Origin: Streptomyces sp. DT2A-34
GTDB taxonomy: Bacteria > Actinomycetota > Actinomycetes > Streptomycetales > Streptomycetaceae
Direction: 5' to 3'
Assembly: GCF_030499515.1 (NCBI RefSeq)
Contig: NZ_JASTWJ010000001.1
Span: 62,001-126,000, forward strand
Length of the DNA stretch: 64,000 nt
This document shows positions 34,282 through 42,267 of this stretch, in pieces (position 1 is the first letter of the stretch; every line of letters begins with the position of its first letter). The translations under genes were made by a program, and so were the position numbers. A model generated the notes under the pieces. The model had not been told where the DNA came from, ran no database searches, and saw only the letters and a list, made by a program, of their open reading frames with translations.

Positions 34282-34917
34282 ATGACTTCGATCAAATCCG
34301 TCACCCTTGAGGTGGCCGACCCCACCGCCGCCCACCGCTTCTACACCGCGGCCTTCGGCTTGGGCAGCCAGATACAACTGCGGTCCTCGGAAGCACCGAC
34401 AACCGGCTTCCGCGGGTTCACGCTGTCGCTCGTGGTGTCCCAGCCGGCCAACGTCAACGCCCTCGTCGACGCAGCCGTGGACGCCGGCGCCGCGACGCTG
34501 AAGCCTGCCGCCAAGTCGCTTTGGGGCTACGGAGGCGTCGTACAGGCCCCGGACGGGACGGTCTGGCAGGTCGCATCGTCGTCGAAGAAGGACACCGGGC
34601 CGGCCACCTGGCAGGTCGACGAGATCGTGCTCCTGCTCGGTGTCGAGGACGTGAAGGCGAGCAAGCAGTTCTACGTCGATCGCGGCCTGGCCGTGGCGAA
34701 GAGCTTTGGCAGCAAGTACGTAGAGTTCGTGACTGGGTCGGGTCCCGTCAAGCTGGCGCTGTACAAGCGCCGTGCCCTGGCCAAGGTGGTCGGCGTCTCC
34801 GCCGGCGGCACCGGATCGCACCGGCTCACGATCGGCGGCGATGCGGGGCCGTTCACCGACCCGGACGGCTTCGCGTGGACGACCGCGTTGGAGGCCGCCT
34901 CGCCGGGGAAGGGGTGA
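34282..34917 (+). CDS. VOC/glyoxalase-fold protein, two modules
   Basis: A 211-aa protein with two glyoxalase-like modules: TSIKSVTLEVADPTAAHRFY to about residue 95 (ending APDGTVWQVASSS), and EIVLLLGVEDVKASKQFYVD to the end (FTDPDGFAWTTALE). Each half has the beta-alpha-beta-beta-beta pattern and the PDG loop. Metal ligands are not obvious, so it may be a binding protein rather than an enzyme. The ATG at 34282 directly precedes the first module. Neighbours are not functionally related. Confidence 0.8.
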   Translation: MTSIKSVTLEVADPTAAHRFYTAAFGLGSQIQLRSSEAPTTGFRGFTLSLVVSQPANVNALVDAAVDAGAATLKPAAKSLWGYGGVVQAPDGTVWQVASSSKKDTGPATWQVDEIVLLLGVEDVKASKQFYVDRGLAVAKSFGSKYVEFVTGSGPVKLALYKRRALAKVVGVSAGGTGSHRLTIGGDAGPFTDPDGFAWTTALEAASPGKG

Positions 34918-35237
34918 GGCAGGCGTACGCCGCCATCGGCGTAAGGGGTTTCGCCGTATGTCTGCTGTGCCTCGCGCAATTCCCCAGACAGAAGTTCACG
35001 CATTTCCCCAGGTACTGGCGTGAGCAAGCGGGGGGCTTGTGTCAGTGCCACCAAAGCACGAAAGTGCCCCAGCAGGCACTCACCAGCACGTCCTTCTCCC
35101 TCTGGCATGCCGTCGACAATGAGCGGTATGCATCGTGAAGTTGCCGGTCACGGGTCTGGTGTGCGGGGGGGGCGGGGTGCTCGTGCTGGTCGTGGGCGGA
35201 TGACTTCGGCGAAGATCGTCGGTCATCGGGAGGCTCG

Positions 35238-35603
35238 CGGTTCGTGAGGACCAGCAGGGCCCTGACCAGGGCGGTCGCCCATGTCGGGTCGGTGCGGACC
35301 TTGCCGAGGACCCGCCAGTTCTTCAGGTGGGCGAAGCCGTGCTCGACCGGCGCCCTCACGGCTGCCAGCGCCTTGCTGGACAGCTTCTGACCTCGCGTTA
35401 GGGGCCGGTTCCGGGCGGTCTTGTAGCCGGTGATCACGGCCGGGTCGGCGTCGGGATCACTGTCGTCGAGGCCGACATATCCCAGGTCTGCGATGGCCCC
35501 GAGTCCGGCCGCCCGCAGTTTGGCGGTGAGCTGGTCGTGGCGGCAGGCGGTGATCTCCGAGGTGCGTCCGGGTCGGGCCGCCGAGACCCACAGCAGCCAG
35601 GTC
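35238..35603 (-). pseudogene. IS5/DDE_Tnp_4 transposase, C-terminal part
   Basis: Minus-strand text reads LTAKLRAAGLGAIADLGYVG, ITGYKTARNRPLTRGQKLSS, then VRAPVEHGFAHLKNWRVLGK with the Glu region, ending near LLVLTNREP. The N-terminal half is absent and the right end is replaced by an IstB tail on the other strand. Confidence 0.65.
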
Positions 35604-35738
35604 TTCGGCGACGAGGTCCTGGCCACCGCGATCCTCGACCGCCTCCTGCACCGCTGCGAGGCCGTCTCGATCAACAGCAACAGTTGCCGGCTCAAGAACC
35701 GCCTCCAGGCCATCCAGCGGGACACCGACGCGGCCTGA
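35596..35738 (+). pseudogene. IstB-like (IS21 family) ATPase, C-terminal fragment
   Basis: The plus strand reads VFGDEVLATAILDRLLHRCE, AVSINSNSCRLKNRLQAIQR and stops after DTDAA, the usual end of IstB helper proteins of IS21 elements. Everything upstream is lost. Confidence 0.65.
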
Positions 35739-35851
35739 GCCGTGGTGCACAAAGCTTCGTACGAGGTGGCGCACTCGCACGAGTACGCGCACACTGCGGC
35801 CACGCGGCGTCTTGCCTCGCCCGCACTCGCGGATGATGACTTCTTTTCAGG

Positions 35852-36230
35852 TCAAGTGATGTCGTCCTGGTCCAGTTCCTTCGGCGTGACGTAGTCCTGG
35901 GGGCCTGGTACGTGAACACCTGGCCCGCCGCCGCGACGGAGGAGGGGGCGACGGGGATGAATCCGTCGGGCAGCAGGCTGGGGTGGCTGATCCGGCCGGT
36001 GTGCATCAGCTGGGCGAAGATCGTGCCGCCCTGGGCATGGACGGCGTCGGTCACCTTCCGCCAGGCGTCGACCTGCTGGGCGGAGTGCAGGCCCGGGATG
36101 TTGGTGTAGCCCTGGCCGCCGACCGACGGCTGGATGCCCTCGGTGATGATCAGTCCGGCGCTCGCTCGCTGGGCGTAATAGGTCGCCATCAGCTCCGTCG
36201 CCGTGGCTGCGGGAGCGTCGGGCTCGCGTA
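35852..36230 (-). pseudogene. old-yellow-enzyme (alkene reductase) fragment
   Basis: On the minus strand: ELMATYYAQRASAGLIITEG, IQPSVGGQGYTNIPGL, QLMHTGRISHPSLLPDG and FTYQGPQDYVTPKELD-type text with a frame change near 35915. This is the central part of an NADH:flavin oxidoreductase/OYE family protein. The N-terminal barrel strands and the whole C-terminal half are missing. Confidence 0.65.
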
Positions 36231-36234
36231 CACA

Positions 36235-36624
36235 ACCGAGTCCCTGCGGTGGATCTTCTCGGAGCTGACGGAGGTGGAACTGTGCCGGATGCGCGACGAG
36301 ACGGCGGACTCGCCGTGGTTCGGGGAGGACTTCTTGTGGACGGGGTTGTTCAGGCGGCAGGTGAGCTGAAACGGGACGCGCCCGATAGTCAGCCAAGTCC
36401 TGCTCGGTCGCCTTCCGCCACGCCACTCCGCGGGAGGACAAGAATTCCAGCAGCAGCCGGGTATCCGTCGCGTAATTCCGCTTCGACTCGCGTTCCAGAT
36501 TCCGGAATTCCTTGGAACGGACGTAGTCCAGCAGATCTTCACCGACCGGGCGATCCGGTCTCAGGAACACCGGATCGCCCGGTCGCAGACCGATCCGAGC
36601 TACCGCGTCTGGCAGGTCCTGCAC
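36235..36624 (-). pseudogene. tyrosine recombinase, N-terminal fragment
   Basis: The minus strand begins LRPGDPVFLRPDRPVGEDLL, then RNLERESKRNYATDTRLLLE and FLSSRGVAWRKATEQDLADY, the SAM-like core-binding domain of a phage-type integrase. The frame then shifts and the catalytic domain is absent, cut by the OYE fragment. Confidence 0.6.
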
Positions 36625-36801
36625 CCCCAGGAAGTCGTCTAGCCCTTGGTGATCCGTTCGCGGGTGGTGAGATTGTTGATCGCGGCAGGAACGACGTTGC
36701 GGTCAGCGCCGTAGTCGAAATAGTGGGCAGCCGGAACATGCGACAAAGGCGCGGTGCGTTGCCAGATGGAGATGTGCGGGTGGGCACGGGTGGAGGTGCG
36801 C

Positions 36802-37629
36802 CTACCGTAGGGCCGGAGCCGTTCGTGACACCCGCAGCTCCGTGAGATACCGCTTGGTGACTCGGCCTCCGTAGCGCCTGTCGATCAGCCCGGCAATGCA
36901 CTCCAGCAGGCCCTCCCTGGCCTGCGGCGACAGCGCCCGGTGGCCGGAGTAGGTCCGCAGCACTGCCAGATACTCCGCCGTGGTGTACGTCAGGTCCCAC
37001 ACGTAACGGCGGAAGATGACAGGTCCGAACCGGCCGCTGCGTGCGACCTCATCCGCGTGATCCGAGGTGTCGACATCGGCCGCGGCAGGAAGCCGCAGTC
37101 CCGGAGTAGTGTGCGGATCGAAACACTCGTAGCAGCCCTGAACCTCGACGAAGAAGTCTTCGCTGCCGCCCGCCACATGCTGCGTGGCGACTACCGCGAG
37201 GGCGCCACCGGGCCGCAGCGCGTCGGCGGCTCTTGCCATCCTCACCGCCGGATCGATCCAGTGGAACGCCGTCGCCGAAACCACGGCGTCGAACGGCTCC
37301 TGCGGCAGCGGCCAGGTCTCGAAGTCCGCTGTCACGATCTCCACCGTCTCGAAGCCGGCCAGATTGCGCCGGGCGACGGCAGCCATGTCCGCGCCCAGCT
37401 CCACAGCGGTAATCCGGCAACCGCGCTCGGCGAGCGGCAAGGTCGCCTTGCCTGTGCCTGCTCCCACCTCCAGGACACGACAGCCGGGGCCGGTTCCGGC
37501 CACCTCGGCGAGGTCGTCGAACAACTCCGGCGGATATCCGGGCCTGGCCCGGTCGTACAGCTCCGCGTCCTCGTCGAAGGTCCGGCTCAGGCGGACACGG
37601 CGCGTTTCGTCAGGCGTGTCGTCGCGCAT
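36802..37629 (-). CDS. class I SAM-dependent methyltransferase
   Basis: A 275-aa protein. The SAM motif I VLEVGAGTGKATLPLA is at about 52-67, the acidic strand end ITAVELGADM follows, then a motif II-like FDAVVSATAFHWID and ADALRPGGALAVV. The C-terminal part (TYTTAEYLAVLRTYSGHRAL) matches a widespread actinobacterial group of methyltransferases of unknown substrate. I start at ATG 37629 (MRDDTPDETRRVRLSRTFDE), where similarity to such proteins begins. Not in an operon with anything informative. Confidence 0.85.
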   Translation of the reverse strand: MRDDTPDETRRVRLSRTFDEDAELYDRARPGYPPELFDDLAEVAGTGPGCRVLEVGAGTGKATLPLAERGCRITAVELGADMAAVARRNLAGFETVEIVTADFETWPLPQEPFDAVVSATAFHWIDPAVRMARAADALRPGGALAVVATQHVAGGSEDFFVEVQGCYECFDPHTTPGLRLPAAADVDTSDHADEVARSGRFGPVIFRRYVWDLTYTTAEYLAVLRTYSGHRALSPQAREGLLECIAGLIDRRYGGRVTKRYLTELRVSRTAPALR

Positions 37630-37725
37630 GGGCAGCACAATAGGGCCTGTCCGGTGCGTCAGGAGCGGAGCCAGAGACGTGCGGAGTACGCCTCGCCCGC
37701 CCAAGGCGTCGAATCCAGTGAACGA

Positions 37726-38703
37726 TTAGGACTGTGCCTCGCTCAGACCGCCGGTTGCTCCGGTGTCGCCGGCGGTGCGTCGGTAGCCGAAGGCCGGCGA
37801 GAGGGGTTCGGCCTCGTCCAGCCACCGGTGCAGGAGCGGATGCGGCAGCCTCTTGGTGTACGTCACGAACTCGTCGTCGTCCGTGGGCGGTTCGTCGCCG
37901 CGCAGTCCCGAGACGATGACCAGATGGCTGCCGTCCTCCAACGGCAGCGCACCGCCGGCGTGGACCTGGTCGGGGCCGGGGTAGACGTAGTAGCCGAGGG
38001 TGTCGCCGTCGAGGACGCCGTTCTTGCCGCGGTAGACGCGCGAGGCGTACGCAAGTCCCGTGTCGATGGTCTCCTCGTGCGGGGCCTCGGCCCCGATCGC
38101 CGTGAGCCACTGCGGGGCCTTCGTGCCGCTGCCGGAGGCGTCGACGACCAGGTCGGCCTCGAGGGCCCGCTGGTCCCCGCGGGCGTCGCCGGTGCGGTCC
38201 CGCAGCAGCACGCCCCGCACGCGCGAGGCGTCGCCGAGGAGCCCTACGACATCGGTCCCGTCCACCGCGCTGATCACCGGGTTGGCCAGAACCCGCCGCC
38301 GTACCAGCTCCTCGAGCTGCGCGCGGGAACCCGTGTAGATGTGCGTCGTCGCGGGCAGTCGGCGGAACCAGCGGCCGTTCTGCCACAGCACCATGTCCGA
38401 CGGCATGCCCACCCGCGGGGCCCCCGCCGCCCGTAACTCCGCCAGGAAGCCCGGCAGCAGCGACTCCATGGCCACCTGCCCGCCCTCCAGCAGGACATGT
38501 GGATGTCGGCCCTGCGGTACGCCGGGGCGCGGTTTCGTCCCCTCCGGGAACCGGTCGCGCTCCACGACGGTCACCCGGTCGGCATGCCCCGCCAGAACGT
38601 GCGCCGCGAGCATCCCCGCGAGACTCCCGCCCACCACTACCGCGTGCCGCCCACCCCAGCCGTCGCCCACGCCCCAACCGCCCTTTCCTCCGGCAGAGTT
38701 CAC
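37726..38703 (-). CDS. FAD-dependent monooxygenase, C-terminally short
   Basis: A 325-aa flavoprotein. The dinucleotide fold HAVVVGGSLAGMLAAHVLAG is near the N-terminus, then RPGVPQGRHPHVLLEGG and the second FAD contact VVDASGSGTKAPQWL. Relatives run to about 450 aa and contain a GD motif (LGDALCTFNPIYGQG type) in the missing part; here the protein ends soon after PAFGYRR. It is probably a truncated, inactive gene or a gene with a 3' rearrangement. GTG start at 38703. Confidence 0.7.
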   Translation of the reverse strand: MNSAGGKGGWGVGDGWGGRHAVVVGGSLAGMLAAHVLAGHADRVTVVERDRFPEGTKPRPGVPQGRHPHVLLEGGQVAMESLLPGFLAELRAAGAPRVGMPSDMVLWQNGRWFRRLPATTHIYTGSRAQLEELVRRRVLANPVISAVDGTDVVGLLGDASRVRGVLLRDRTGDARGDQRALEADLVVDASGSGTKAPQWLTAIGAEAPHEETIDTGLAYASRVYRGKNGVLDGDTLGYYVYPGPDQVHAGGALPLEDGSHLVIVSGLRGDEPPTDDDEFVTYTKRLPHPLLHRWLDEAEPLSPAFGYRRTAGDTGATGGLSEAQS

Positions 38704-39053
38704 TCAGCCGCTCCCCTGATCGCCACGACGCGAGAAGCCACCAGTATCCCGCTCCGCAGGACGGGTTGACCGCGTTCAAGCCCTTTTACGCCTCCCCGAA
38801 CACACCCGCCCGCCCCGGGCCCGCCGTCCGGCGCCGCCCGGCACAGCACTCACGGTCACGCAGCATCCACCACCGCCCGCCGGCGACAGGACCGCCCGGA
38901 TCCCGAATGCGCCTTGGGTGGTCGCGGTCCGTGCCGTACACGGGCCGCGAAGCGGCTGCTCATCGTCGCCCTGCACGGCCTACTCCCCTGGCCGGCGGCA
39001 CAGCCGCGTGTGTGGTGGCCGTGCCGGGGCATTCGGACTGCCAGGAGGTCTAC
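38704..39053. other. divergent intergenic region
   Basis: Between the flavoprotein gene (minus) and the DUF1206 gene (plus). No gene recognised; it must hold the promoters of both. Confidence 0.4.
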
Positions 39054-39893
39054 ATGGACACGAGTGCGTTGGCATGGACAGGGCGCTTCCGGGCCCGGCG
39101 GGTGGCGCGGGGTTCGGTCACCGAAGGGGCGGCGCGGGCGGGTCTCGCCGCACGGGGTGTGATCTATCTGCTCGTCGGTGTGCTGGCGCTGCAGATCGCC
39201 TTCGGCGACACGAACAAGCAGGCCGACCGCGCAGGGGCCTTGGCGGAGCTGTCGCAGAAGCCGTTCGGCGCGGTGCTGCTGTGGGCGCTGGGCATCGGAC
39301 TCGTCGGCATGGCCTTGTGGCGGTTGTCCGAGGCGCTCTTCGGCTCCGTCGGGCAGGACGGTCGCAGCGCGCGCAAGCGGCTGCTGGCGACCGTTCGTTT
39401 CGCGTTCTACGTCTTCGTCGCGTATTCCGTGCTGTCGTTCGCGGCGAGCCGGAACCACAGCGGCGGCGGATCCAGCGACCAGCAGTCCCGGGACGCCACC
39501 GCCCGGGCACTGGAGATACCCGCCGGTCAGTGGCTCGTGGGCGCGGCCGGTGTCGCCATCGTCGTGGCCGGCGGCTGGATCGGCGTACGGGCGGTCCTGC
39601 GCAAGTACCGCGACCAGCTCAGGCTCGGGCAGATGAGCCACCGGACGCGGCAGCTGGTGGACGTCACCGGGGTGGCCGGCGGCGCCGCCCGCGGGCTGGT
39701 GTTCGCCCTGGCCGGCGTCTTCGCCGTCCGCGCGGCCATCGACTATGAACCCGAACAGGCCAAGGGGCTGGACGACACCCTGCGCACCTTCGCCGAGACC
39801 CCGCTCGGCCCCTGGCTGCTGGTCTGCGTCGCGGCCGGGCTGGTGCTGTTCGGTGTGTTCTCCTTCGCCATGGCCCGCTGGCGACGGGTCTGA
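39054..39893 (+). CDS. DUF1206 membrane protein
   Basis: A 279-aa integral membrane protein with six helices arranged as three similar pairs: GAARAGLAARGVIYLLVGVL, GAVLLWALGIGLVGMALWRL, AFYVFVAYSVLSF, WLVGAAGVAIVVAGGWIGVR, GAARGLVFALAGVFAVRAAI, WLLVCVAAGLVLFGVFSFAM. The GAARAGLAARGVIY and GVAGGAARGLVFALAG repeats are the DUF1206 signature. The start is ATG 39054 with AGGAGGT before it. The small gene behind it follows at 28 bp, probably cotranscribed. Function unknown. Confidence 0.85.
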   Translation: MDTSALAWTGRFRARRVARGSVTEGAARAGLAARGVIYLLVGVLALQIAFGDTNKQADRAGALAELSQKPFGAVLLWALGIGLVGMALWRLSEALFGSVGQDGRSARKRLLATVRFAFYVFVAYSVLSFAASRNHSGGGSSDQQSRDATARALEIPAGQWLVGAAGVAIVVAGGWIGVRAVLRKYRDQLRLGQMSHRTRQLVDVTGVAGGAARGLVFALAGVFAVRAAIDYEPEQAKGLDDTLRTFAETPLGPWLLVCVAAGLVLFGVFSFAMARWRRV

Positions 39894-39921
39894 GCGGCGT
39901 TCTGTGGGGAACACGAAGCGG

Positions 39922-40356
39922 ATGAGTGAATCCGAGATTCCGCATGGCGACGGCCGGCCCGTGGACGTCTACCTGGACCTCCTGCGCATCCGGATGGACA
40001 CGGACGACTACCGCCTTCTGCTGCGCGTGGTGGAACCCGCCCTCCAGGCGATCGAGGAGGAGCGCCTCTCCAGCCTCGACCTCGCGCTCGACACGGGGGA
40101 CGGCGACGAGCTGCCCCAGGAGGTCCGTGACGAGGCCGCGCTCGTGATCGCCACCGCTGTCACCGGCCGCCTGGACAATGAAGTGATCGAGATCGATGTC
40201 GACGAGACCGGCCCGGTCAGGATCGTCACGGACGCGACCACCGCTTCCGATCCCGTCCGCCTCGGCGAGATCGCCGCATACATCAGGGAACGGAACAAGC
40301 AGACGGAAGAGCTGCGGGGCATCGCCGAGGTGAGCGGGCTGCCCACGGACTTCTGA
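39922..40356 (+). CDS. hypothetical acidic protein
   Basis: A 144-aa soluble, strongly acidic protein: VDVYLDLLRIRMDTDDYRLL, LLRVVEPALQAIEEERLSSL, EVIEIDVDETGPVRIVTDA, AAYIRERNKQTEELRG. It lies 28 bp behind the DUF1206 gene on the same strand, so the two may be co-expressed. I do not recognise a family. Confidence 0.7.
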   Translation: MSESEIPHGDGRPVDVYLDLLRIRMDTDDYRLLLRVVEPALQAIEEERLSSLDLALDTGDGDELPQEVRDEAALVIATAVTGRLDNEVIEIDVDETGPVRIVTDATTASDPVRLGEIAAYIRERNKQTEELRGIAEVSGLPTDF

Positions 40357-40585
40357 ACGGCAGCGGCAGCGGCAGCGCTGAGGGTCTGCGGTAGCTGCCC
40401 TGCCGACCGCCCAGGCGATCGAGATGCAGCCATCATGTGATCGCCTCGGCGAACTGTGGGCGCTGGTCGGTCGGTCTGGGGAATGCCGTTCGGGGCGGGG
40501 CCGGTGATCACATCGGGTACGAACCAGTAGTAGTGGCCCCACTTGGGCTACACCAAGAACTGGCCCGATTTGGGAGCATGGCCAG

Positions 40586-41185
40586 GTGGACGGGAATCCG
40601 GCTTTCGGTGGGATCGAGCCGATGGATGCGCTCGAGGTGGCGCCGACGGCCCGGACTGCGGTGGCGTGGCTTCCGCCGCGGGAGCTGTGGCCGGCCATTC
40701 AGGACATCCGCTGGGAGCACGATCCGCAGGTGCGGCGCTGGCCGCCGCATGTGAACCTGCTGTTCGGCTTCGTGCCGGAGGAGGCGTTCGACCGGGCCGC
40801 GCCGCTGCTCTCCACCGTCGCGGCGCAGAGCACGCCGTTCACGGCGCGCCTGGCCGGTGTGCGGTACTTCCGGCACCGGCAATACGCGACGGTCTGGCTC
40901 GATCCGGCCGCGGCGGACACGGCGCCATGGGCCCGCCTCCACCGAGAGCTGCGGCTGCGGTTTCCGCTCTGCCAGGGGCGCGGCGGCCGCTTCACCCCGC
41001 ATCTGTCCCTCGGCCGCACGCAGGACCCGAAGACCCTGGCGACCGAGTGTGCCCTCCGGCTCGGCACGCTGTCGGCGTCGGTCGAGGAGGTGGTTCTGCT
41101 CTCCCGCCGGGGCGAGGAGCCCATGGTGCCCCGGGCCGTGATCGCCCTGGGCACGGGCGAGGTCCGCGACCCGGGCACGTACTGA
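40586..41185 (+). CDS. 2H phosphoesterase (2'-5' RNA ligase-like)
   Basis: A 199-aa protein with the two signature motifs of the 2H superfamily: His55 in [12 protein letters not shown] and His139 in [12 protein letters not shown]. The two halves (residues 20-100 and 100-190) give the expected bilobal layout. It should hydrolyse or transfer a 2',3'-cyclic or 2'-5' phosphodiester in RNA or a nucleotide; substrate unknown. GTG at 40586; Met13 is an alternative start. Not clearly part of an operon. Confidence 0.85.
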   Translation: MDGNPAFGGIEPMDALEVAPTARTAVAWLPPRELWPAIQDIRWEHDPQVRRWPPHVNLLFGFVPEEAFDRAAPLLSTVAAQSTPFTARLAGVRYFRHRQYATVWLDPAAADTAPWARLHRELRLRFPLCQGRGGRFTPHLSLGRTQDPKTLATECALRLGTLSASVEEVVLLSRRGEEPMVPRAVIALGTGEVRDPGTY

Positions 41186-41298
41186 GTGTGCGGCGACCGG
41201 CCGCGGAGTCGGAGTCGTATCAGCCGATCGTGGGTTTGGCGGTACTTCGGTCCGGGTCGGTCGTTGGGTCGGTCGTGATCGATGACGACTTCCCCGTG

Positions 41299-41877
41299 AT
41301 GACCAGCGGCGGGCGGACAAGCCGCCGCCGCTTCGCTCTGGCGCTGGCTCCCCTGCTCGTGGGTGCCTCCGTCCTGTTGGCCGGGAGCGCGGCAGGGGCC
41401 GTGTCCGTGGCGTTCGCGGGGGAGGTTCCGGTCACCGTGCATGCCGCGCGGGTGTCCGTATCGGGTGTGTCGGCCTCGCCGGCCGCCGCCGGCCGCGGCG
41501 GGTTGTTGCCCGCGCTGGCGACGCGCGCGGAGCAGGCGACGGTGGAGGACGCCTGCGTCACCTCCACCGCCCGCCTGCCGGTCGTCGGAGCGGTCACGGC
41601 CGTCGTACGTATCGAGCAGGCCTCCGCCACTGGCCTGACGGTTGAGGCGGGCAAGGCCACGGCCCGGTCGGTGAAGCTCTCCGGCGCGAGGTTCAGCACC
41701 CCGCGGCTGTCCCTGCAGGAGCCCACGGGCCTGTTCAACGTCGGAGCGCAGAAGGTCAGCGGCAGCACGGTGACCACGCAGCCGCATGCCTTCACCGCCG
41801 GGACGATCACGTCCCGGGGTGTCTCCATCGATGTGCGCCAGGGTGCGGGCGGCTGCGCACCGGGAGCGGCCCGATGA
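41299..41877 (+). CDS. DUF6230 family protein
   Basis: About 192 aa. An N-terminal hydrophobic segment (RRRFALALAPLLVGASVLLA) is followed by a strand-rich domain (VPVTVHAARVSVSGVSASP, VEDACVTSTARLPVVGAVTA, IEQASATGLTVEAGKATARS, HAFTAGTITSRGVSI). The organisation matches Streptomyces DUF6230 proteins, which are almost always paired with DUF6114 as here. The start is uncertain: ATG 41299 is chosen, GTG 41275 also fits. Its stop overlaps the DUF6114 start. First gene of an operon that continues into the fused prenyl-enzyme. Confidence 0.75.
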   Translation: MTSGGRTSRRRFALALAPLLVGASVLLAGSAAGAVSVAFAGEVPVTVHAARVSVSGVSASPAAAGRGGLLPALATRAEQATVEDACVTSTARLPVVGAVTAVVRIEQASATGLTVEAGKATARSVKLSGARFSTPRLSLQEPTGLFNVGAQKVSGSTVTTQPHAFTAGTITSRGVSIDVRQGAGGCAPGAAR

Positions 41878-42266
41878 GTACGGCAATGCGGCCTGACCGG
41901 CGGTTCGGCCGGCGAGGATGGCGGCGGAGCCGCCCGTTCACGGCGGGGCTGCTGTTGGGCCTCGGCGGGCTGGAATTGATCTGCGTCTCCTGGGTGGGGC
42001 TGGGCTTCCTGCGGTTCACCGGCACCGCCGGCGCCGCGTCGTGGGCCCTCGGCGCGCTGTTCGTCGTCGCCGGTGTGACGACGTGGCACCACCCTGCCCT
42101 GCGCTACTTCTCCGGCGTCCTGGCCGCGGTGCTGTCCCTGGTCAGTCTGGTCGCCGCCAACCTCGGCGGCCTGCTGTTGGGCTTCCTGCTCACCGCCGTC
42201 GGCAGTGCCCTGGCCCTGGCCTGGGTCCCCCGGCCGGCAGCTTCGACCGCAGAAGTGGAGGCGTGA
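41874..42266 (+). CDS. DUF6114 membrane protein
   Basis: A 130-aa protein with four membrane helices: FTAGLLLGLGGLELICVSWV, GAASWALGALFVVAGVTTWH, YFSGVLAAVLSLVSLVAAN and GGLLLGFLLTAVGSALALAW. The N-terminus is basic. This is the DUF6114 pattern. It overlaps DUF6230 by 4 bp and lies one base before the fused prenyltransferase gene, so the three are translated from one transcript. Function unknown. Confidence 0.8.
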   Translation: MSTAMRPDRRFGRRGWRRSRPFTAGLLLGLGGLELICVSWVGLGFLRFTGTAGAASWALGALFVVAGVTTWHHPALRYFSGVLAAVLSLVSLVAANLGGLLLGFLLTAVGSALALAWVPRPAASTAEVEA

Positions 42267-42267
42267 G

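Noticed and set aside
34925..34942. Small hairpin behind the VOC gene (TACGCC-GGCGTA)
   Set aside because: The stem is only six base pairs, too short to call a terminator with any confidence.
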